From assembly GCF_002776525.5 (NCBI RefSeq), contig NC_045436.1:15354049-15418048 (forward strand): a stretch of 64,000 nucleotides of DNA. Direction: 5' to 3'. This document shows positions 36,488 to 49,432 of the stretch, piece by piece. This DNA is from Piliocolobus tephrosceles (taxonomy: Eukaryota > Chordata > Mammalia > Primates > Cercopithecidae). The notes beneath the pieces were generated by a model that saw only the letters and a program-made list of their open reading frames with translations, did no database searches and was not told the origin of the DNA. The translations under genes were made by a program, and so were the position numbers. The stretch's first letter is position 1. Every line of letters begins with the position of its first letter.

Positions 36488-37711
36488 ACAATAAATAATA
36501 AATAAGGTCCCTATTTGTGAAAATACAAAGAACCAGGGGTTAAAGAACAGGTTTCTAGACAGAGTGACGAATTGAAAAATCCAATCTGCAGTCATTCCCT
36601 ATTTTTACCAAATGGCTCTGGAAAGACCGAATTTTTTTTTTTTTTTTTTTTTTTTTTTTGAGACTGTTCTTCCATTCTGACTGCTAATATCAAGAAGTAG
36701 TGAATCCAAAGCAAAAGCACTTGGACTCGGAGAAAATAGCTGTTGTGTTGGTAGCTTTTATCATTGCCTAAGATCCAGCACCGACTCCTGAGGTCCATAA
36801 CTCTCCAAAATACACAGTACAGGAACCATTAAAGGGCATGGCAATGAATAAAAGAAGAAAAAAGAAGAATTCTACTTCAGCTCATTTTTTTTTTCTTAAT
36901 CAAAAAGAAAAGTAGAAGTCCAAGATGAAAAAAAAAAAAAAAAAATGCTCACTAGGACCAAGGTATATGGAAAGGAAATTTGAGGTAAGAAGCAGCTAAC
37001 CATATTACCAATTTTAAAAGCCTGGGTCCTAGAAGTATTTCGTGTCAATGCCCCAGACTCACAGATTTAGGGAATATGGAGATATTAAAAGCTAACTTTC
37101 TGAGCATGAATAAGACTTGACTTAAATGTGCGGTTAAATAATCAAGGGAAAAACCATAGTGATCTGGGATCCAAACTGAAAACCAATACCTATAAGGCAA
37201 TCCTGATGATTCCAGAGCCATTGATGTCAGTAAATAAAACTGCACCTGGACTAAATAGACTCAGCATTGGTTAAAATGATGGGAAGGGAACTGAATGTAG
37301 GAAAGGGTATTTGATAACTCATTTTGTTTATTTGGTTTCCATTGCCTGGCCCAAAAGCTACTCTCAGTCTCCACATTTAGCTTCCAATGCTAGAGACCAT
37401 TCTGAAGAGAGGAGTTAGTAAGTGAGTTAGTAAGTCATTAGTTGGAGTCTCGGATCTGACATCCTTCCTTGTCCAAGAGACTTGATGAACTCCTGAGACT
37501 CGTGGAGAGTCTACAAGATTCTGGTCTTAGACCCATTAGATTTTGCAGAGATTACTTAAGCAATTTGCAGTTTGCACATTCAAAGTTACTAGTACCATTT
37601 TAAAGAGAATTTACAATTAGAAATTGGTATGGTTCCTTAGCATTAAGGGGAAGAAGAGGTCGAGGGTTAACATTGATATTTGAAACACGATGCTGACTTA
37701 TGCAGTGTAAT
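36488..37711. other. Unassigned sequence with a T-run
   Basis: A 28-base T-run at 36632-36659 is followed by 'gagactg', as in an antisense Alu, but no Alu body follows. A second A-run lies near 36927-36944. Small tandem 'gagttagtaagt' x2 near 37411. No gene recognised. Confidence 0.5.
36632..36659. repeat. Poly-T run
   Basis: 28 consecutive T followed by 'gagac'; likely relic of an antisense retroposon tail. Confidence 0.85.
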
Positions 37712-38445
37712 GGCCTCAAACTGCATGGATTCGAATTCAGTTCCTTTATTTATTAACTGTGTGATCTTTGGCAAGTCATGACACATCTCCTAGAATCAGA
37801 AACAAATGTGAAAATACTCACAATGACACTTCTCTCAAAAAGTGGATTCTTTTTCCCCATACTTTGAACCTGGTAGGAGTCATGACTTGCTTTGACCAAC
37901 AGAATGCATCAAAAATGAGGTTATGCTAGTGCCATGCCTGGGCCTCAAGAGGTCTTGCAGTTTCCATTTGAGAGCTTTTGGAACTGTGAGACTATCACAT
38001 GAACAAGCCAGGGCTAGTAGGCTAGAGAATGAGAAACTGTGTGGGGAAAGGCCATGCTGGAGTAGGACCTAGCTAAGGTTTTTATAGACCAGTCAGGCCC
38101 CACCTGGCTCACCAGCTGATCACAGGTTCATAAAGCTCAGCCAAGATCACCTATTCCTGGCTAACTAAGACCAAGAACAAGCCAGCTAAGCCCCACCCAA
38201 GCCATCAACCCAGAGAATCTTGAGTTCAATGATGGGTTGATATTTTAAGCCACTAATTTTAGAGGTAGAGCATTAATCACAAAAGAGCATTGACAGATAT
38301 CTCATCCATAAAATGAGATAACAAAAGTACCTACCTAATAGGAATGTTGGGAGATTCAAATGAGATAATATATGTAAACCACTTTGTGCCTGGCCAGAGT
38401 AATTAAAGTACTCAAACATGTTAGCAATGACTATTATTATTGATA
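37712..38445 (+). mobile_element. MIR SINE split by an MLT1-like LTR
   Basis: Left piece 37712-37799 ('attaactgtgtgatctttggcaagtc') and right piece 38297-38445 ('tcatccataaaatgagataac', 'gtacctacctaataggaatg') are adjacent MIR segments in sense orientation, pushed apart by about 500 bp. Confidence 0.75.
37800..38296 (+). mobile_element. MaLR LTR (MLT1-like), sense
   Basis: 'catgacttgctttgaccaacagaatg', 'gggcctcaagaggtcttgc', 'cacctggctcaccagctgatc' and the end 'tttaagccactaattttagagg' are characteristic of MLT1-type LTRs. It lies inside the MIR. Confidence 0.7.
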
Positions 38446-41400
38446 AAGATGACCTTGTGAAGGGATTTTTTTCAAAAGTATGACAGGTTACGTAGCTAAC
38501 ATGTTATCTGGTAGGCTATAAAATTTCCACTCTGAGAAAATATTTACATCATGAGCTACAGTGCTGCTTGCTCTCCTACTACACTGTCTCAAAATCACTC
38601 TTTCTGGCAGGGAAGCTGGAGGTGCTCCTCTAGATGACTGCTGTTAAATGTAAACATATTACCCAAGAAGAGAGGAGGAAACCTTATCGTTCTTCTCCCT
38701 ACTAATCTATCAGCTTACATTCTTCTATCAAATAAGCTTTTTGTCTTGTGTGGCATCAAGTTGGACCAAACAGATGTAAGGAAGGGAGGAAGGAGAGCAT
38801 GAGAACAGTGTCATTAAAAAGACAGAGGTAACAGGAGGACCACATAGAGCTTGAGGAGAATATTTTGTTCATTTTTGTTTCACCATTAGATAAGACTCTT
38901 AGCCACATTCCATTAAATATTACTATGAACAAAAATGCTCATTTACATATAAGATTTAGAATTTTATTCCAGTGAATCTTCTCATTATGCTCCCAAACCC
39001 TAACATTTGAAGGACATATTCTTAAAAATGTATTATTAAAAAATACATCCCTAAAACTATAAATGCTGACCAAACACTACCCTTTTTAATCTTCCCTTTA
39101 TTTTTTGCACAATTTTCTAATTTTTTTACAAGGCTTTTCCAGCAATGCATTAACTTTTACACTAACAAGTATTAATGTAGTTCCTGTCTTTCCCCGAAAG
39201 GACTATAAAACTGCAAGGCTTTTAGGATTTAAGGCTGGGACAGAAATATTCAACCCAGGTGTTTCTAAATCACCTTCCACAATCTCAAACGATGCTATAC
39301 TTGAAGAGCTCTGGCAAAATGTCTTAAATTGTATTCTGTGTTTGTACCAAGTTATGTTATATCCAGACTAAATGCATAAAATAAAGCAAAACCTGCTGAC
39401 ATATTTATTTTCAGAATAGTTCTGTCATATGAACTTTATAATCATATTTGAAAATCCAGCTGTGGAAAGGTATGCATACTAGATAAATGACTATTGGGCC
39501 TTTGCCAGACCACAAAATTGAATCATATAAAGAAAAATTCTAAACCAATGTTAGAGCAATTCATCCTTTTATGCTCTCTAATTAACCACCTAATTTCTGT
39601 CAATATCAATATAACAATCCTTTTTATGCCTATTAAAAATTACAAAAGGTTGACAATATTTTTCTGAAAATGCCCACTAAAAGTGATTTCTGGCTTTTAA
39701 AATTCTTCTCTTATCTAAAATGTTTCTATAAATATAAATGTCCTATGTGCCCAATGTAATCAGATTTCCATTTTCAGTAAATTCCAAAGAACTCTTAAAA
39801 TGTGGGCTCAACATCCTGGTGGATTGTTTCTATTAGAAAACGTGTTAGTTAGAAAGGAATGTCTCCATGTTTTCTAGCCCTCAAACCCAGGAAGGTTAAC
39901 AGCCTAAGTTAACCTTTAAGCCTAAGCATCATATCCCCCCAACTAGGAACGAACTTGTGTTTATTACCCCCAAAATACACTGCTTGAGCCAGAGTTTATG
40001 GATATGCTCAACTTGAATAATTTTTTCTTTAGCCTAAGGCACACTCTGAGTCTAGCCCCATGTACTGAGCAAGTATCTGAACCAGGTCAGTAAGTGGTTG
40101 TGGTTAGTGCATGCTATGCCTGACATCTCTGGCAGTTCAGATGTGAAGCCCATAAAACATGTGCCACTTTAAGACATGGACCATTTGGGAAGACATTTTC
40201 CACTTTAAATATGTTCATACAAATTAAAGTGAATTTTATGTGATGAAAATTATATGAAAAAAATTATATGTTGTCAATTTAAGGAGTCAATAAATGCAAC
40301 AAATAAAGCCAAGGCCTATTACATATGGCCTATAGAAATGTGTTTTATAAAATGTAGTTGATACAATTAATAGAATGAGTCTAGAATGCTGTCAGTGTTG
40401 CATGGTCAGAGGATGAGCAAATGCTATCCCCATTATTTTCCCTTCTTTCCATTGCCACTGCATATGTAATCAACAGAGAAACAGAGGTCTTTTAGGTATG
40501 AGGGACTTAATTTATTTTTCTTCATATTGCTCTAGCTAATATGGAACACTGTACATTTAGCCCACTGTACCAACTGTACAAAAGATGGCCTTTGCCTTGC
40601 CCAGCTCTTTCCCTGCTACTTTCACTGTTGGGCTATATATTAACCTCTACTTCCCTCAGCCACTGTTGGACTCTTTCGCCATTCTGGATTTGTAACAGTT
40701 TACCTATGTGTGGTCTTAATAGGCATTGGGAAGAAAGGAAGAATGGTCTACCTCAGCACTTCTGTAATCTTTGACTTTCCCTCTACTGATCTCATACTAA
40801 CTTTATACATTTTCTAGAGCTGATAAAAATATTTAAGTTAATGAAGGAGAGCTTCTGTTTTAAGAAAGCATGTGTTTTCTCACTTTCCACAGCCCCCATT
40901 TACAATAATAAAGAAATATGAAAACTATAAACCCACATGAAAAATATGAGTGAGGGGCTATCAGCAGACATTTTGAGAAATTTCTGGAAAATAGAAATTA
41001 GACGAACAATTAAGTGTTACCCATGTAGCAGGAAGGAAAAAGTCATTGGTTTGGATGTACCCACTAAAAGAGCTGGAGCTGAGGAGGAAGCTGGTTTCCA
41101 GGCAGAATTCTGGACTTCGTGGATGAGCTTCACTGAAACATCAGAGTACAGCAGGAAAAGGTAAGCACAGGATCCAAGAAACAGAGATTACATGCAGGAG
41201 AGAGGCCAAGCAAAGTGCTGTGATGAAAGGTATGAAGTATGCCCATGGAGCAGCCAGCTGAGACTAGAACAAAAGGATGGAGCACTCCATGCAGGAAGAT
41301 TCTAGAAAGGAAACACAAAATTATACATTAAAATACGATCTAAATACATTGGCAGAATGGGTAGATAGGAATTAGAGCAGTGTCCGAGTGCTATTAATAT

Positions 41401-41799
41401 TTCCTCCTCTTCCATAATAGGTACTCTGAAAATAATGCCTAAAGAAGACCAAGCAAACAAAGAGAAATGACAATCATATTATTTAGAAATATGTTGTTAG
41501 ATACCAGAACAAACAGCTAAATGTTCAGAGATTTTTTTTCCTCAATGGTGAGGAATTATGGCAATAAGAAATCTATGCAATTGTCTTACTTTAATTTAAA
41601 ATTGTAATGAATATAATTATGAGATAACATAATTTATGTACTAATTAAAAATGAAAATACTCCACTGTGATGAGCATACACTTAAACAACAATTCCTATA
41701 GAAAAGTATACCTTTTTTGGATGTAAAGCCATCAATAGATATCAAGTGCCTTAACCACTGCATATCCTGAAAGCACATCCTAAGAAAGTAATAATACAT
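38446..41799. other. Long unassigned, repeat-poor stretch
   Basis: About 3.3 kb with no interspersed repeat or gene that I can name. Frames of 60-90 codons (39105-39371, 40541-40774, 40937-41164) lack recognisable domains, and I find no convincing flanking splice pair. This is the longest repeat-free span here. Confidence 0.5.
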
Positions 41800-42765
41800 A
41801 TCATCAAAGATTTACATGTACATATGTTTACCGTGGTACTTTTTATATTAAGGAACTTTATAAACCAGCAAAATATGCAATAGGAAAATGATTTAAAAGA
41901 TTATGGTAAATATTTTTAGTAGATTAATGAAGAGGTTGAGAATGAATTCTGAGAACCCCTGACTATTAAGATTATTGAGTTGCCTCTAGTTCCCTTGATC
42001 AAAGAGAAACAGGCTTTCATGTGCATACTTCGCATAATCCCTGGAGAGAAGTATATTAAGAAAATGTTTTGAAATGTTTCTTTTTAATTAAAAAAACACA
42101 TGTTATAATAAAAAAGATTATGGTGTTATGCCTGGCACATTGAAGATTAAATGTTTGTTGAACTAGGAAAGAATATTTTGTAGTTATTAAAATCCATATT
42201 TTGCATTTGAAAATATATTTAATGATATGGAAAATATTCATGATTTCCACAAAAGAATAAAAATTACATGTACCACATAATTTTTTTTTTTTTTTTTGAG
42301 ATGAAGTCTTGCTCTGTTGCCTAGGCTGGAGTGTAGTGGCATGATCTCGACTCACTGCAACCTCCATCTCTCAGGTTCAAGCAATCCTCCTGCCTCAGCC
42401 CCGCTAGTAGTAGCTGGGATTACAGGCATGCACCACCATGCCTGGCTAATTTTTGTATTTTTAGTAGAGACAGGGTTTTGCCATGTTGGCCAGGCTGGTC
42501 TTGAACTCTTGACCTCAGGTGGTCCACCCACTTCGGCCTCCCAAAGTGCTGGGATTACAGGCCTGAGTCACTGCACCCAGCCAATCGTCATTTTTAATAA
42601 ACACAAAATCTACATAAATATACATATAGATAGAAAAAATAAGATACATCAAAATATTAACAAAGTTTATTTCTGGGTACAACTCAATCTTTGACTTTTA
42701 AAGAACATTTTAATGACAATAAAATGAATGTGTGTTACTTTGAACAATTAAAAAATGAACATGTG
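41800..42765 (+). mobile_element. Old L1/HAL1-like 3' region, split by an Alu
   Basis: Pieces 41800-42280 and 42583-42765 ('aatatttaatgatatggaaaatattc', 'atcaaaatattaacaaagtttatttctggg') resemble a decayed LINE 3' end in sense orientation. Assignment is tentative. Confidence 0.45.
42281..42582 (-). mobile_element. Alu SINE, antisense
   Basis: 17-T head, 'gagatgaagtcttgctctgttgcc' through 'gagtcactgcacccagcc'. Both monomers. Confidence 0.95.
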
Positions 42766-43427
42766 TTACAAATTCAGAACATATTCTGAACAAAAACATT
42801 AAAAATATTGTATTTTCTTATACAATCATTTTAATAAGAAGTATGAAAGTTGAAACTGTAGTAAGTATTCCTATCTAAAATATTTTGGTTTACATATTCT
42901 TCTTGACCTAAGGGTAGAGGATGTTATTTGCAATTCATCCAAACTCATCTTTAAAAATTTGAGAAGACAGTTCAGTAGTCTATTTTTACCATAAATCTAT
43001 CTTGAGAAAGAATGATGATAGCCTGAAGGTTAACATATATTCATTAATATTTTTTTTTACTAAATTAGAGAACAACATAATCCAAACAGTCTTATCCTTT
43101 CTCTAAACCTAAAAAAAAGTTATGAAGTACCTTTTGAACTTTCCCCTTTGGTTTCTCAAAGCATAACATTTTTAGTTCCCATGAGTAAAGTACATTCTTA
43201 AAGCTATAAAGTGTGAGAACATTATCCTGGAAACAAGATAATGCTAAAGTACCAAATATATTTCAACACTGACAACTTTATAACTTTTATAACTTTGAAG
43301 GCATATCAAAACAATTTAGAAACATGTTTCCTTAACATTTACAATGTAAAATCAGCTAAAACTGTACTAAGAGGGAAAGGGCTAACAACTTTTCTAAAAA
43401 TTATTATAATTAACTCTTATTAAAATG
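42766..43427. other. Unassigned AT-rich sequence
   Basis: No gene or repeat recognised. Confidence 0.45.
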
Positions 43428-43484
43428 AATGTGTGTGTGTGTGTGTGTGTGTGTCTGCGTGTGTCTGTGTGTGTGCCTGTGTTT
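43428..43484. repeat. (GT)n microsatellite
   Basis: GT dinucleotides with CT and GC interruptions. Confidence 0.95.
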
Positions 43485-43556
43485 GAGCAAAGGGCTTTCC
43501 CGTGATACTTTCCTATTCATCTTGAATAACCTTCCTAATAAAATGGAAAAGTACAG

Positions 43557-43862
43557 GGCCAGCCTGGTGGCTCATGCCTGTAATCTCAACACTTTCAGAG
43601 GATGAGGCAGGAAGACTGCTTGAGGCCAGGAGTCTGAAACTAGCCTGGGCAACATAGTGAGATCCCCACTCTGAAAAAATACCAATAAAAAAAAAATACA
43701 GGTGCAGTGGCACACATCTGTAGTTCTGGCTACTCACGTGGCTGCTATGAGAGGATTGCTTGAGCCAAGGAGTTCTAGGTTGCAATGAGCTATGATTGTG
43801 TCACTGTACTCCTGCCTGGGTGACAGAGAGAGACTCTGTCTTAAAAGTAAAAAAAAAAAAAA
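43557..43862 (+). mobile_element. AluJ-like SINE, sense
   Basis: Starts GGCCAGCCTGGTGGCTCATG, diverged, ends in an A-run. Flanks GGAAAAGTA at 43545-43553 and 43863-43871 form the target-site duplication. Confidence 0.93.
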
Positions 43863-43871
43863 GGAAAAGTA

Positions 43872-44948
43872 TCATTGTCATTACTCTTGTACACAGTAAT
43901 CTTAAATGCTAATGGTTTATCATAAGTTTTTCTATGTAACTTCAGAATACAAACCTATTTTAATTTATATTGTTAAAGGATGATTTAGGCTTGAAAAGTT
44001 AAACATAATTGATACCTTCTATGCAGAATTTAATTAGCCTGAGTTGTAAAAGTACAGGGCCAGTTCTTTTATATATGTCAAAGTATTGGCCATCTTTTAG
44101 TTAGTAGTTGAAGTATTCAATTTTAATATGAAATTTATTTTTTCTCTTATGGTTTGTGCATTTTGTGTTTTTAAAAAACTATTTTCCCATCCAAAGTTAT
44201 AAAGATAAATCTCCTTTACCAGTGTTTTTCCAACTTTAATATTCATATAATCACCTGAAAAGTTTTTAAAATGCAGATTTAGCTTGTGGGTGGTATTGAT
44301 ATTACTGTTTACAGTCCTCACTTTCATTTTTTTCACATTTTCATCTTTAATATACCTGAAAATGATTGTGAATGGTATGAAACAAGACTAAATTCATCAC
44401 ACACACACCCCCATATAAATAGCCAGGTATTCCTAGAACTCTACTGAATAATCCATCCATTCCGCATTATAGTCAGTAACGTAGTATTTGTCATACATTA
44501 TATTTATGTAGAGTCTGTTTGAGGCTTCTCTACTCTTCAATTAGCCTATTTGTCTGCCTTACACTACAAAAATTGCCATAAAAATTTTAATTATTGTTAT
44601 AATTGCTACAATTTAGAAATAATTTTAAATATAAGACAAATCCCCCACCCTGTTTTTCTTCCTCAAAGTTGTCTTAGCTACCTTTTGTATTTTTCTCTTT
44701 TTTAATATGTATAATCTTAGACTCTGGGGGAAAAAAAACTGTCAAGACTCAGAGTTTACTTGAATTAAAAGTATAATCTGGGTGAGAATTAATCTGTAAC
44801 GAGTTTTCCTAACACGAAGATGGTATGTCTATCCATTTATTTAGGTTTCTTTAATGTTTTGTTTTTAATTTATATGTTTCATAATTTTCCACATAAAGTT
44901 CATGCATATATTTTATTACATTTGTTTTTAGGTACCATTTATTATCTG
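43872..44948. other. Unassigned; possible MER5-like fragment
   Basis: At about 44218-44290, 'agtgtttttccaactttaatattcat' and 'aatcacctgaaaagtttttaaaatgcagattt' resemble the left part of a MER5/Charlie MITE. The rest is unassigned. Confidence 0.4.
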
Positions 44949-44949
44949 T

Positions 44950-44995
<46 letters not shown>

Positions 44996-45053
44996 AACAC
45001 AAATTCACACATACTACTGATATATATGTAGATCTATCTATCTATATATATAT
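44949..45053. repeat. (TC)n (TA)n and (TCTA)n simple repeats
   Basis: TC run from 44949, TA run to about 44993, then a second TA/TCTA run from 45019 to 45053. Confidence 0.9.
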
Positions 45054-45761
45054 GTAAGTCTCCACTTACGGCTCCTATTTAGAAGTAAAATTGGTTTTGA
45101 TATATTGATCTCATATCTAAAAATGTGCCAAATTCTATTAATTCTAAAAAGCTGTAGTTTATTTTGTTTTTTCTACATAGCTCTTCTAATTGCTGAAAAT
45201 CAGTGGTAATGAGAAATCTCAAATGTAGCAAAGCAGACAAAGTAAAAGACAGATTCCATAAAGAAACAAAGATAAAGATAACAGTAGATTTCTCATCAGA
45301 AACAATGCAAACCAAAAGACCATGGAGGGGCATCTTTAAATTACTGAAAATAATGAAAAACAACAAACAAAAAAAAAGCCAAAAATCCCTATTCACCTAA
45401 AATTGTATCCTTCATTTGAAAATGAAGGTCAAATAAAGACTTTTCCAGAAATCATCACCAGCAACTGGCATTACAAGAAAAGTTAAAGGAAACCCTTCAG
45501 GCAGAAGGAAAGTTATATCAAGAAGAAATGTGGATCTACATGAAAGAATAAATAGCACTGGAAATGGTAAATGGGTTGGCACATATAAAATACTTTTTAA
45601 AAATGATTTAAACCTTTTAAAAAGATGATGGATTGCTTACAGCAAAAGTAATAATGTTTTGCAGTTTATAACATATGTAGAAATCAATGTTTGACAAAAA
45701 AGTCTTGGCGGGTGCAGAGAGAAAGAAAAGTATTTTATCGTAAGGCTCTTACGTTATACTT

Positions 45762-45874
45762 AAAATAAGTAGTATAATATTTGAAGGTAGCCTATACTAA
45801 GTTAAATATATATACTGAAAAATAAGTAGCATAATATTTGACAGTAGCTTATAGTAAGTTAAATATATATACTG
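45762..45874. repeat. 57-bp tandem duplication
   Basis: Unit beginning AAAATAAGTAGTATAATATT recurs 57 bp later with about 5 differences; each copy ends TTAAATATATATACTG. Confidence 0.9.
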
Positions 45875-45888
45875 CAAATCTTGGAGCA

Positions 45889-45897
45889 AACACACAG

Positions 45898-45927
<30 letters not shown>
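45889..45927. repeat. (CA)n microsatellite
   Basis: CA run with one GA interruption, inside the L1. Confidence 0.9.
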
Positions 45928-45930
<3 letters not shown>

Positions 45931-46479
45931 ACTTCATAAGCCAAGAAAAATAATAAATATTTAAAAATACTCAGTGAAAAATAATTCAGGAAAACAGGCA
46001 AAAAAGCAGCTAAGAACAAATGATAAAAACAGAAAACAAATATAAGAAGGTGGTAGATCTGAACCCAACCATATCAATAATCAAGCTAAATGTAAATAAT
46101 GTAAACATTCAAGAGATTTTTAGATTGGATACAAGGGCAAGACCAAATTATGTTATGTTCAGGAAACCCACTTTAAATACACACACTCAGATACATTAAA
46201 AGTAAAAAGATGGGAAATAAATACTGTAGTAACACTTCCTCAAAGAAAGCTGGAATGGCTATGTCAGACAACATAGATATCAGGAGAGAATATTACCAGA
46301 GATAAAGAGGGCCAACTCATAGTAAGAAATAAGTCTCTTTATAATGAAGAAATAGCAGTCCTAAATGTTTATGCATTTAATAACAGGTTTACAAATACAT
46401 GACAGAACTGAAAGAAGAAATAAAAATTTTTTTTTTAGTCTTCATCTACAACTCTAGTCGGAGACTTCAACACCTCTCT

Positions 46480-46790
46480 TTCTTTTTTAGTTTTAGAGAC
46501 AGGGTCTTGCTCTGTCACTCAGACTGGAGTGCAGTGATATATTCATAGCTCACTGAAGCCACAGCCTCCTGGGCTCAAGTTACCTTCCCACCTCAGCCTC
46601 TTGAGTAGTTAAGACCACAGGTGCATACCACCACGCTTGGCTAATTAAAAAAAAAAAAAAAAAAAAAAAAATTGTAGAGACAGGGTCTTGCTATATTGAC
46701 CAGGCTGGTCTTGAACTTCTGGTCTCAAATGATTGTCCTACCTCAGCCTCCCAAAGTGCTGGAACTACAGGCATGAGTGATTGTACATGG
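46480..46790 (-). mobile_element. Old Alu SINE, antisense
   Basis: 'ttagagacagggtcttgctctgtc' through 'cccaaagtgctggaactacagg'; a long A-run lies at the mid-element linker (46647-46670). Flanked by similar 'acctctctttc' and 'acccctctctc'. Confidence 0.9.
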
Positions 46791-47090
46791 CTATACCCCT
46801 CTCTCAGTAATGAATAAATTTATAAAAGGATGTTATAAAAATTTAAAACTTCTCCTTAAAAAACACGGTTAAGGAAATGAATGCGAAACCAGAGAGTGAG
46901 GGGAAATCTTCGCAAAACTGTTCAACAGAGGCCCTTTACAACCCAATAGGAAGACAAACAACCTAAATACAATAGGGAATAACTTTGAATAGACTCTTCA
47001 CCAAAGAAGATATACTAATGGCAAATAAATACATTATGCTCAATATTTTAGAGGAATGTAAGCTAAAACTACCAGGAGAGACCATTACAC

Positions 47091-47569
47091 ACTGTTTTAA
47101 TCACCCCCTATTCACCATATTGGTGAGGGAGGAATTCCCACCTAGGGTTATGGGAAGCCCCAACACAAAACCCAGCACCAGGCAGATGAAACTGAGAACA
47201 GCTTATTAGTCACATGTACTCACAGCTTGTAGGAGAGGACACTGCATGCTCTATGGGGGTTGAAATTGGGAACAGAGAACAGCTGAGAGATGTGGGAGGC
47301 AGACTTTGTAATATGAAGAGGGTGAGACATCCCCTGGTTCCCATAGGAATATGTGATTGGTTTCTTGGAATAATCTTACAGCTGGCATGGAACTGAAACC
47401 CTGCTACTCAGGGGTAAGTGGTCCCTCTGTTAAGGAGTGGTGGTTTGGCTAGGGTACCTTATTCACGGAAGGAGAGTGAGGAGGGGATCCTCTGGTTAGG
47501 CCATTTGAGACCCTCTCAGTTTTACCAGATGTCAAGACAGTACATAACATTGTGCCTTAACTTTTGGCC
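47091..47569. mobile_element. LTR-like insertion in L1, family unknown
   Basis: About 480 bp unrelated to L1 separate two contiguous L1 segments. TTACAC occurs on both sides (47085-47090 and 47570-47575), which suggests a target duplication. The 60-75 codon frames inside it are not recognised. It could be an LTR in antisense orientation. Confidence 0.5.
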
Positions 47570-48072
47570 TTACACCACACACATCCACCAGAAGACTGAC
47601 AAAATCAAGTGTTGGTAAGGATGCAGAGCAATTGAAACTCTCATACATTACTTGCAAGAAAAACAAATGGACCAGTCACTTTGGAAAATAGTTTGGCAGT
47701 TTTTTATAAACTTAAACATAACTTTACTATGTGACCCAGCCATCCCACTCCTAGGTTTTTACCCAAGAGAAGTAAAAACATGTGTCTAGAGACACATGTT
47801 CCAGTGTTCATAGCAGCTCTCTCCAAACTGGACATATCACAATGTCCATCAGCTGATGAAATTGCGGTATGTTAGCATACTGAAATATTCATTGGCCATA
47901 TAAAGGAATGAACTACTACATACAACAACATGGATGAATCTCAGAAGCATTATGCTACATGGAAGAAGCCAGACACAAAAGACTAAATATGGTATGATGA
48001 TATTAATATAAAACTCTAGCAACAGCAACATTAAAATGATGGAATGCAAATCAGTGGTTGCTGAAGAACGAG

Positions 48073-48702
48073 GTGAAACCCAGGGCTAACCTAATTAGGC
48101 CTGTCAAACTTAATTTGCCTTGTTTGTAGTTACTTGCTTCTAGTTGATTTTAAAATCTACATAGCTAAAAGTCATGCAACTAAGCAATATATAACTAAAC
48201 TTCCACTAGTTTCCTTATACATAACATCTCTGAGGTACAGGTCACCATAGTAATGGTTGCTTTTCAGGAAATTAGGATCAGCTCTTATCCAGTTCAAGCT
48301 GACTGACTCCACTGACCCTCCAACTGACCTGCATCCATGTCCAATGAGTGCCCTTTTGACATCAAAAGGCCAAAAATTCCAGCCTCAGATTACGCCAGTG
48401 ACACCATTTTGTGAACATGCATCCTATGAAAAGCCATGAAGCTTAACTGCACTCGCACAGATCAGCAATTACCTCACTTTTCCTTACCACCAATCACCTT
48501 TTTCCATGCCTTGGACTGCCTTGTTCTTTATCCCACAAATATCCCTAATACCCTAACTTCAAGGAGGAGAATTTAAGGGGTGTTCTCCCACCTCCTCACA
48601 AGGCTGCCTCATGAATAAAATGTTTTCTCCACTGCAAGACTCATTGTCTCAGTGATTGGCTTACTGCAGGATGGGCAGAACATGCCTGGTTTGGTATCAG
48701 AG
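48073..48702 (+). mobile_element. Class I ERV LTR, sense
   Basis: The 3' half reads 'aggagaatttaaggggtgttctccc', 'ctcatgaataaaatg' (polyadenylation-like signal), 'gtctcagtgattggcttac' and ends 'ggtttggtatca', as in ERV1 LTRs. It lies between two L1 3' UTR segments. The left boundary is approximate. Confidence 0.7.
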
Positions 48703-48826
48703 GAATGACTGCAAAGAGGCATGTTCTATATCTTAAATATGGTGGTGGTTACATGAATGTATGACTGAAACTGGTGAATTTTATTGTATGTAAATTATAA
48801 CACAATAAAGCCTGATGAAAAAACAT

Positions 48827-49432
48827 GAGGGGGGAAACCTCTCAAGGCCTTAGTTTCTAATATCAACAATCTCTCAGGGCAGCTGCTGCTTCAGGCAAGC
48901 ATAATACTCTCAGTTTCTGTTTCCTCTTCTTTTGGCCTTTAGGGATTTCTTTTAATTTCCTGTGATATCAGTGATAAATATTTATTATATATTTTTTTGA
49001 TTTGTTGCAGGAGTTTTTCACATTTTTTAATACTTTGTATGCCATATTGCTGCAAACAGAAATCTCATTTTCTCTAAAAACTTGCTGCCTTTTAGTGCTT
49101 TAAATGAGACCTGTGTACTTTTTTGAGTAAATTTTCAAAAATATCATAAAATTTCCTCACCTTTTCATTCGGAAAATCTCACATTTAGACTCAAAAATAT
49201 CACTGCTTAAAGTATGGAGAAACTATTTTAAAAGTTACTAACTTGGGCATTAATGCTACATACTATATTCTGCATTTAAATATATTACCAAAGACAGAAA
49301 TGTAGTATAACAATAGTTGACATTAAATTAAAATGAAATTAATTTCAGATATTGAATTTAGAAATCAATTAACAGTTGTTTGCAAAATTTGAATTCTATG
49401 TAATATGGGGGATGTGAGGACGTCTTGTTTGT
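48827..49432. other. Unassigned AT-rich sequence
   Basis: No gene or repeat recognised. Confidence 0.45.

Larger units (their letters stand above)
45195..48826 (+). mobile_element. Old L1 (L1M type), sense, heavily interrupted
   Basis: Segments at 45195-46479, 46791-47090, 47570-48072 and 48703-48826 follow the L1 order. They run from late ORF1 ('gatttctcatcagaaacaatgc', 'ccagcaactggcattacaag') through ORF2 ('aggaaacccactttaaat', 'gtgacccagccatcccactcc') to the 3' UTR end ('ttgtatgtaaattataacac'). Breaks are an antisense Alu and two LTR-like elements. All frames are decayed. Confidence 0.8.

Noticed and set aside
36632..36700. T-run followed by 'gagac' as an antisense Alu
   Set aside because: Alu identity ends after the first few bases; only a tail-like run remains.
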